Shown here piece by piece: positions 5,187-9,790 of a stretch of DNA of 9,790 nucleotides. How positions within the stretch are numbered: the first letter of the stretch is position 1; each line of letters opens with the position of its first letter. A model generated the notes under the pieces. It ran no database searches and was not told the origin of the DNA. It saw only the letters and a list, made by a program, of their open reading frames with translations. Origin of the DNA: Bacteroidota bacterium (GTDB lineage: Bacteria; Bacteroidota; Bacteroidia; AKYH767-A; JABDAW01); contig JAHEYM010000121.1 of the NCBI GenBank assembly GCA_023251595.1, positions 1 through 9,790 of the forward strand, given 5' to 3'. Both the position numbers and the translations under genes were made by a program.

Positions 5187-5389
5187 TCATCTATTCGAGC
5201 AAAATTATTCTCATCTAATGTGAATAAATTAGGCACACCAAATCGTCTGCAAATTTTTGCTTTTAATGCTAATTCTATCGAATAACCGGATAAATAATAT
5301 GCCCCATCATATTTTCCAGCTCGAAATAAAATATTGGCTTCTTGAAATCTTTCAAGCGCCAATTTCTCAATTTGTTCTGGCGTATCCAT
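5183..5389 (-). CDS. HEPN-domain protein, N-terminal part of a split gene
   Basis: The 68-aa frame MDTPEQIEKLALERFQEA... carries AYYLSGYSIELALKAKIC (residues 30-47), the diagnostic second helix of PF05168-like HEPN domains, and stops at FARIDD-TGA. The matching second half of the domain continues at once in the -1 frame (5186-4932). Together they make about 152 aa, the normal size of a one-domain HEPN protein. HEPN proteins are helical and often act as RNases or as partners of nucleotidyltransferases, or in toxin-antitoxin and defence loci. ATG at 5389 has a full FCB promoter upstream (TTTG-N19-TAACTTTG). The join GATGATTGAG shows no classical slippery heptamer, so a disabling mutation or a sequence error is likelier than programmed frameshifting. 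Confidence 0.82.
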   Translation of the reverse strand: MDTPEQIEKLALERFQEANILFRAGKYDGAYYLSGYSIELALKAKICRRFGVPNLFTLDENNFARIDD

Positions 5390-5441
5390 GCAAGGTTATA
5401 ATGAGGTTATTGAGTTTTACGGATACTGTTATTAGGTTTTT

Positions 5442-5472
5442 CAAAGTTACGAGTTTTAACATAACCCACAAA
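5442..5472 (-). promoter_or_regulatory. FCB-type promoter for the HEPN / 108-aa operon
   Basis: On the minus strand TTTG (5472-5469) and TAACTTTG (5449-5442) are separated by exactly 19 nt, a full match to the Bacteroidota -33/-7 pattern. The expected transcript start is about 45 nt before the ATG at 5389. The -33 box is part of the T-run of the rpoD terminator. Confidence 0.65.
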
Positions 5473-5501
5473 AAAGCCCTCCCGACTGAGTCGGGAAGGC
5501 T
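5470..5501 (-). terminator. Rho-independent terminator of rpoD
   Basis: Read on the minus strand: AGCC, one mismatch, TCCCGA, loop CTCAG, TCGGGA, one mismatch, GGCT, then TTTTTT (plus-strand A-run 5470-5475). It begins 21 nt after the rpoD stop and follows the gene in the right orientation. Confidence 0.85.
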
Positions 5502-5521
5502 CCCTAATTGTTAACTGTTAA

Positions 5522-6385
5522 TTACCCCAAATACGTCCTCAAAACTTTACTTCTCGAAGTATGTTTGAGCCGACGGATAGATTTCTCTTTTATTTGACGA
5601 ACACGTTCTCTCGTAAGATCAAATTTGGCAGCTATTTCTTCTAAATTCGCCGAGACACGAAGTCCGATTCCATAATAGTATCTGATAATATCTGCTTCTC
5701 GTTTTGTAAGCGTACCTAATGCGCGTTCAATTTCACGTTTCAGCGATTCGTTCATCAGATTCTGATCAGGTTGAGGCGTTCCTTCGCTCTCTAACAATTC
5801 GATCAAAGTGCTGTCTTCGCCTTGCTGAATCGGTGCGTCCATCGAAACATGCCGACCCGAAGTGCGCATCGTCATCTTGATATCGTCGGGTGAAAGATCG
5901 AGTGCAAGCGCGATTTCTTCAACCGATGGCTCACGTTCGAAATCCTGTTCCAACTTCGAGAAAGTCCGGTTAATCTTGTTCAGAGTTCCGATCTTATTCA
6001 ACGGCAGACGCACAATCCTCGATTGTTCCGCCAGCGATTGTAGAATCGATTGACGAATCCACCACACTGCGTATGATATAAATTTAAAACCACGGGTTTC
6101 ATCAAACCGTTCGGCAGCTTTGATCAAACCGACATTTCCTTCGTTGATCAAATCTCCTAAAGTTAAACCCTGATTTTGGTATTGTTTGGCTACAGATACG
6201 ACGAATCTTAAATTTGCTTTGGTCATCCGGTCGAGAGACTTACGATCTCCCTGTTTGATCTTCCTCGCTAACTCAACTTCTTCTTCCGGTGTCAACAACT
6301 CCATCTTCCCAATCTCCTGAAGATACTTATCTAACGACTGCGTCTCCCGATTGGTAACCTGCTTGGTAATCTTCAACTGTCTCAT
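5522..6385 (-). CDS. rpoD: Primary RNA polymerase sigma factor (RpoD/SigA, short FCB type)
   Basis: The sigma-70 subunit directs RNA polymerase to housekeeping promoters. The 287-aa protein has region 1.2 (about 15-48, SLDKYLQEIGK), region 2 (about 54-125: NLRFVVSVAKQYQNQGL, DLINEGNVGLIKAAERFD, and the -10-reading FKFISYAVWWIRQSI at 100-114), region 3 (about 126-200, RLPLNKIGTLNKINR) and region 4 (about 215-287) with the helix-turn-helix NLEEIAAKFDLTRERVRQ at 247-264. Region 1.1 and the non-conserved insert of proteobacterial RpoD are absent, as is normal in Bacteroidota and relatives. The start MRQLKITK matches that group's N-terminus, so ATG 6385 is secure. It is monocistronic, with its own terminator and a perfect DnaA box about 60 bp upstream. 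The protein that recognises the TAnnTTTG elements seen in this window is presumably this one. Confidence 0.98.
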   Translation of the reverse strand: MRQLKITKQVTNRETQSLDKYLQEIGKMELLTPEEEVELARKIKQGDRKSLDRMTKANLRFVVSVAKQYQNQGLTLGDLINEGNVGLIKAAERFDETRGFKFISYAVWWIRQSILQSLAEQSRIVRLPLNKIGTLNKINRTFSKLEQDFEREPSVEEIALALDLSPDDIKMTMRTSGRHVSMDAPIQQGEDSTLIELLESEGTPQPDQNLMNESLKREIERALGTLTKREADIIRYYYGIGLRVSANLEEIAAKFDLTRERVRQIKEKSIRRLKHTSRSKVLRTYLG

Positions 6386-6443
6386 TATGCGTTCGTTTAG
6401 ACTGACCTTACAACGGATTTACCCTCACTAAGTTTCACACAAG

Positions 6444-6452
6444 TTATCCACA
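6444..6452 (+). promoter_or_regulatory. Perfect DnaA-box sequence between rpoD and the permease operon
   Basis: TTATCCACA is an exact match to the strong DnaA-box consensus TTATNCACA. It lies in the divergent 155-bp spacer, about 60 bp upstream of the rpoD start. It occurs once only, so it is a candidate regulatory site rather than an origin. Confidence 0.45.
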
Positions 6453-6480
6453 ACCAATAAATATTTGTACTTCGGCGATA

Positions 6481-6513
6481 TTTGGCTACATGGGGTAATC
6501 TTGCATATCTTCA
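6481..6513 (+). promoter_or_regulatory. Possible promoter for the permease operon
   Basis: TTTG (6481-6484), a 21-nt spacer and TATCTTCA (6506-6513, two mismatches to TAnnTTTG) lie 27 nt before the ATG at 6541. An alternative -7 is TAATCTTG just upstream. The match is weak; it is listed because nothing better is visible in the spacer. Confidence 0.3.
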
Positions 6514-6540
6514 CCATTCCAAAACTTAATCTCTGATCTT

Positions 6541-8118
6541 ATGCTGAAAAAGCTATTTCGAACCAAATCTATCGATGCCATCCTGAAAGAATCGGAAGAA
6601 GGCGAACATAAACTCCGTCGCACTTTGTCAGTCTGGGAGCTTGTTGCCATTGGAATTGGCTGTATTATCGGAACCGGAATCTTTGTCCTCACCGGGAAAG
6701 TCGCCATCTCCAACGCGGGACCTGGAATTCTGCTTTCTTTCGTTATTTGTGGGGTTGCCTGCATCTTTGCCGCACTTTGTTATGCTGAATTTGCCTCCTT
6801 CATCCCGATCGCCGGAAGTGCGTATACTTACTCGTATGCCACTATGGGCGAACTAATTGCGTGGATCATAGGGTGGGATTTAATTCTTGAATATGGTGTC
6901 GCCACCGCCGCTGTTGCAAACGGTTGGTCGAGCCATTTTGTGAATTTCCTTGATCTTGTCGGTCTACACGGTTTCCCGCAGAGGCTGGCACTGACGCCGT
7001 TCGAAACGATTCCCGGAACCGAAGCGCATGGTTTATTAAACGTTCCGGCTATTGGAATCTCTCTTCTTATCATGACACTTCTTATCATCGGTATCCGCGA
7101 AAGTGCGAGGGTGAATAATATTATTGTGGCGGTGAAAATTGTTGTAGCGTTATTCTTTATAGTCGTGGGTTTCTTTTTCGTGAAAGCTGCAAACTGGTCT
7201 CCGATCGTTCCCGAATTCGTTCCTTCCGCGGCTGCGAGTGCTCCTGCGCATGGATGGGGTTTCGCAGATATTAAGAGTATGGAGTTGTGGAAAGTTTTCT
7301 CGCATTGGTTCGGGCATGATCCCGTCGAAGGATTCGGTGGATGGGGTGGAATTCTTCTCGGCGCCGGAATTATTTTCTTCGCATATATTGGATTCGATGC
7401 GGTTTCAACAACTGCTGAAGAAGCGAAAAATCCTACACGCGATGTACCACGTGGAATTATCTGGTCTTTATTAATTTGTACAGTTTTATATATATTAATG
7501 TCTGCCGTTTTCACCGGAATTGTAAAATGCGATGGAACATTAAAACTCGATAGTCTCGGGGTTGATAAAGGTGCCCCGCTTGTATATGCATTTAAACAGG
7601 TCGATAGTCCCTGGGTAAGTCACTGGGCGGCCTTTTTGGTTGATATTGGTGCGCTCTGCGGAATTACATCTGTGTTGCTCGTATTATTTCTTGGTCAATC
7701 CAGAATATTCTTTGCTATGTCGCGCGACGGACTCATGTCGAAATGGATTTCGAAAATTCACCCGAAATATAAAACACCACATCGTGGTACAATTATTACC
7801 GGAATTGCGGTTGCCGTTATTGCGGGATTTATTCCACTCGGAGATATTGCCGAAATGGCGAATATCGGAACACTCTTCGCATTTGTTCTTGTCTCTGCCG
7901 GAATTATATATTTAAGAAAAAAACATCCGGAAAGAAAAGCAGGTTTCAGAACACCATTCGTTCCTTTAATTCCAGTGATCTCGATGGTGCTATGCATATT
8001 GTTAATGTGCAGTCTCCCCGTCATCACCTGGATTCGCTTCGTCGTATGGATGGCAATCGGATTGGTGATTTATTTCTTATATTCGAAAGGACATAGTTCG
8101 CTTGAGGAGAAGAAATAA
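6541..8118 (+). CDS. APC-superfamily amino acid permease, cationic amino acid transporter (CAT)-like
   Basis: The 525-aa inner-membrane transporter has about 12 to 14 hydrophobic helices. The hydrophilic N-terminus (LFRTKSIDAILKESEEGEH) leads into TM1 with GIGCIIGTGIFVLTG (residues 38-52), the unwound substrate-binding helix of the APC fold. CYAEFASFIPIAGSAYTYSY (80-99) carries the Glu and aromatic residues typical of the CAT/YfnA branch. A longer soluble loop (about 225-265) precedes GIIFFAYIGFDAVSTTAEEAKNP, the conserved TM8 region, followed by SRIFFAMSRDGL. The family moves amino acids with protons; the actual substrate (cationic or neutral) cannot be read from sequence. It is full length. 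The neighbouring permease begins at the very next base. The start has no clear ribosome binding site; MLKKLFRTKS fits family N-termini. Confidence 0.95.
   Translation: MLKKLFRTKSIDAILKESEEGEHKLRRTLSVWELVAIGIGCIIGTGIFVLTGKVAISNAGPGILLSFVICGVACIFAALCYAEFASFIPIAGSAYTYSYATMGELIAWIIGWDLILEYGVATAAVANGWSSHFVNFLDLVGLHGFPQRLALTPFETIPGTEAHGLLNVPAIGISLLIMTLLIIGIRESARVNNIIVAVKIVVALFFIVVGFFFVKAANWSPIVPEFVPSAAASAPAHGWGFADIKSMELWKVFSHWFGHDPVEGFGGWGGILLGAGIIFFAYIGFDAVSTTAEEAKNPTRDVPRGIIWSLLICTVLYILMSAVFTGIVKCDGTLKLDSLGVDKGAPLVYAFKQVDSPWVSHWAAFLVDIGALCGITSVLLVLFLGQSRIFFAMSRDGLMSKWISKIHPKYKTPHRGTIITGIAVAVIAGFIPLGDIAEMANIGTLFAFVLVSAGIIYLRKKHPERKAGFRTPFVPLIPVISMVLCILLMCSLPVITWIRFVVWMAIGLVIYFLYSKGHSSLEEKK
8104..8110 (+). 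promoter_or_regulatory. Shine-Dalgarno GAGGAGA for the second permease
   Basis: GAGGAGA inside the last codons of the upstream permease, 8 nt before the ATG at 8119. It is the clearest ribosome binding site in the window and supports coupled translation and this start. Confidence 0.65.
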
Positions 8119-9594
8119 ATGCTAAATAATCCCACAACTCAAGAAGCTCCCGGGTTCAAACGAGCCCTGGGACTTCTTGATGGCAGTATGGTCGTTGCGG
8201 GCTCGATGATCGGCTCCGGAATTTTCATTGTCTCTGCCGATATTGCACGTAATGTTGGTGGTGGTGGTTGGTTGATATTGGTATGGCTCATCACGGCATT
8301 GGTAACAGTCGTGGCTGCTTTGAGTTATGGTGAATTGGCAGGCATGTTCCCGAAAGCCGGGGGACAATATATATACTTACGCGAAGCATATAATCCATTG
8401 GTGGGATTTATGTACGGCTGGACATTCTTTACCGTTATACAAACCGGAACGATCGCAGCGGTGGCTGTGGCATTTGCGAAATTCACTTCGGTATTTATTC
8501 CAGAATTAAGTTATAAAAATGTTTTGTTTGAAGCGGGATTTATCAAGCTCTCAGCCGCTCAGCTTTTTGCTATCGTGATCATTGTTTTGCTCACTATAAT
8601 TAATTGTTTTGGTGTGAAAAGTGGGAAGCTGATTCAATTAACTTTCACTTCTACAAAAATTCTTGCGTTATTCGGATTGATTGCTGTTGGTTTGTACGTC
8701 GGATTAAATGGCGAACAATTCTCGAAAAACCTTGAAGGTTTCTGGAACACATTCACCACAAGCTACAATGACAAAACCGGCATACAGACTACAACACCAA
8801 TCGAAGGAATGGCGGTGGTAGCAGCTATTGGCGTTGCCATGGTTGGAAGTCTCTTCTCAAGCGATGCCTGGAACAACGTTACTTTTATTGCAGGTGAAAT
8901 TAAGAATCCGAAAAGAAATATTCCGCTGAGTTTGCTGATCGGCACATTCTCGGTTTCAATTATATATATACTGGCAAACGTCGTATATATAATGATTCTG
9001 CCGGTTAATGGATTACATGATGGGGGTGAAGTGGCATCTCGAGGAATCATGTTCGCCACCGATGATAGAGTAGGGACAGCAGCCGTTTCGATGATTGCAG
9101 GTGGAACAGCAGGTGTAGCGATCATGGCAATATTAATTATGATCTCCACATTCGGTTGCAACAACGGATTAATTTTGTCCGGAGCCCGCGTATATTATGC
9201 AATGGCAAAAGACAAATTATTTTTCCGTCATGCAGGAGATTTAAATAAAGCAGGTGTTCCTGCAAAAGCATTGATTTTTCAGGGTGTGTGGGCATGCGCT
9301 TTATGCTTGTCAGGCACCTACAACGATTTGCTCGATTACACGATCATGGCTGCATTATTATTTTATGTTTTAACCATCAGCGGATTATTTGTCCTTCGTA
9401 AAAAGATGCCCGATGCCGAAAGACCTTACAGAGCATTTGGTTATCCAATTGTTCCTGCGTTATATATATTGGTAGCCGTCGCCATCATGGTCGATTTATT
9501 AATATATAAATCTCAGAATTCGCTGTGGTGTCTAATAATTGTTTCGTTGGGAATTCCCGTTTATTTTGCGACAAAACAAAAAAACAAAACCTGA
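8119..9594 (+). CDS. APC-superfamily amino acid permease, second gene of the pair
   Basis: The 491-aa inner-membrane transporter has about 12 helices. GFKRALGLLDGSMVVAGSM enters TM1 with GSMIGSGIF (residues 28-36); ALSYGELAGMFPKAGGQYIY is the TM3 hallmark of the APC family. The mid-protein FSSDAWNNVTFIAGEIKNP corresponds to the TM6-8 region, and SGARVYYAMAKDKLF to the later conserved motif. It resembles the branch of exchangers and permeases near the LAT/SteT group more than the CAT-like upstream gene, so the pair is two different subfamilies and not a recent duplication. The ATG follows the upstream TAA with no gap, and an internal GAGGAGA supplies the ribosome site. The gene ends with three in-frame stops, TGA TAA TAA (9592-9600). 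The substrate is not determinable here. Confidence 0.95.
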   Translation: MLNNPTTQEAPGFKRALGLLDGSMVVAGSMIGSGIFIVSADIARNVGGGGWLILVWLITALVTVVAALSYGELAGMFPKAGGQYIYLREAYNPLVGFMYGWTFFTVIQTGTIAAVAVAFAKFTSVFIPELSYKNVLFEAGFIKLSAAQLFAIVIIVLLTIINCFGVKSGKLIQLTFTSTKILALFGLIAVGLYVGLNGEQFSKNLEGFWNTFTTSYNDKTGIQTTTPIEGMAVVAAIGVAMVGSLFSSDAWNNVTFIAGEIKNPKRNIPLSLLIGTFSVSIIYILANVVYIMILPVNGLHDGGEVASRGIMFATDDRVGTAAVSMIAGGTAGVAIMAILIMISTFGCNNGLILSGARVYYAMAKDKLFFRHAGDLNKAGVPAKALIFQGVWACALCLSGTYNDLLDYTIMAALLFYVLTISGLFVLRKKMPDAERPYRAFGYPIVPALYILVAVAIMVDLLIYKSQNSLWCLIIVSLGIPVYFATKQKNKT

Positions 9595-9631
9595 TAATAA
9601 GCAAAAGATAAACTTAAGCCAAGACTCTATT

Positions 9632-9647
9632 CCCCTCTCAAGAGGGG
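9632..9647. terminator. CCCCTC/GAGGGG hairpin after the permease operon
   Basis: A 6-bp GC stem with tetraloop TCAA, 38 nt after the last permease stop. It lacks a T-run, so termination is only possible, not shown. CCCCTCTCAAGAGGGGC is also a common dispersed motif in FCB genomes. Confidence 0.4.
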
Positions 9648-9696
9648 CAAGGGGTGTGTGTGCAGGATGCGAAGAATTAGTTTGCTCAAAGCCTGT

Positions 9697-9736
9697 CCCG
9701 ATTTTTCGGGAGCTCGCGCAGATTAACGCAGATCAC
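9697..9736. repeat. CCCGA/TCGGG hairpin plus CGCAGATT tandem repeat
   Basis: CCCGA-TTTT-TCGGG (9697-9710) is followed by GCGCAGATTAACGCAGATCA (9716-9735), containing two CGCAGAT units. Such motifs are frequent non-coding dispersed repeats in FCB genomes. The rest of 9601-9790 shows no gene that I can support. Confidence 0.5.
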
Positions 9737-9790
9737 ATAGTGCGTTATCAAGCAGTATATACTTTTATTTAATTATTTCTTGTAATTTCA

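Noticed and set aside
4624..5389. Classical HEPN-MNT toxin-antitoxin pair
   Set aside because: The 108-aa partner lacks the GSxxxGxxxxxSDxD nucleotidyltransferase motif, so only the HEPN half fits.
6444..6452. Replication origin
   Set aside because: There is a single DnaA box, no cluster and no AT-rich unwinding element next to dnaA or dnaN; a regulatory site is the more that can be claimed.
6828..7514. Long antisense frames opposite the permeases (6828-7514, 8763-9164, 7758-8027)
   Set aside because: They are shadows of well-supported permease genes; the low-complexity products mirror hydrophobic helix codons.
9539..9772. Open frame of 77 codons at the right end
   Set aside because: It starts inside the second permease in another frame and runs through hairpins and dispersed repeats.

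Overview
The window most likely comes from a member of the Bacteroidota/Ignavibacteria (FCB) group. The evidence is a short primary sigma factor with the MRQLKITK...NRETQSLDKYLQEIGK N-terminus typical of that group, several promoter -7 elements of the FCB form TAnnTTTG (three of them the identical octamer TATCTTTG), weak Shine-Dalgarno sites, and CcmF/APC proteins of the type seen in those phyla. A finer placement is inference.

Layout. Positions 1-954 (minus) hold the N-terminal part of a CcmF/CcsA-type cytochrome c haem lyase that runs off the left edge. A gene-free stretch follows, with a 22-bp tandem repeat array (1051-1182) in which every unit carries the dyad AAATTG-T-CAATTT. Next come a six-TM membrane protein of unknown function with a PH-like C-terminal tail (1256-2263), a 3' tRNA-Arg(TCG)-like fragment directly behind its stop (2267-2313), and a small lipoprotein (2399-2908). 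About 1.1 kb without genes (2909-4037) is made of dispersed non-coding repeats: two 284/283-bp direct copies, each with a large central hairpin, flank a separate foldback structure with 22-bp perfect arms and a 7-bp tandem repeat.

An AT-rich accessory cluster follows: a solo HNH endonuclease (4038-4616, plus) converging with a minus-strand pair, a HEPN-domain gene split by a frameshift (5389-4932) and an overlapping 108-aa gene of unknown function (4950-4624). The HEPN promoter is tucked into the terminator of rpoD (6385-5522, minus). Divergent from rpoD, across an intergenic region with a perfect DnaA-box sequence, lie two amino-acid/polyamine/organocation permeases in a zero-gap operon (6541-8118 and 8119-9594). 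The last 196 bases hold small hairpins and a common dispersed repeat but no gene.

Overall, housekeeping genes (ccmF, rpoD, transporters) flank a roughly 4.4-kb accessory strip (about 960-5470) that is AT-richer, repeat-laden and carries remnant integration, nuclease and HEPN signals. The HNH/HEPN/108-aa group is the best candidate for an undescribed defence or toxin-antitoxin-like module. That is inference from domain types and gene layout; nothing in the sequence proves that they act together.
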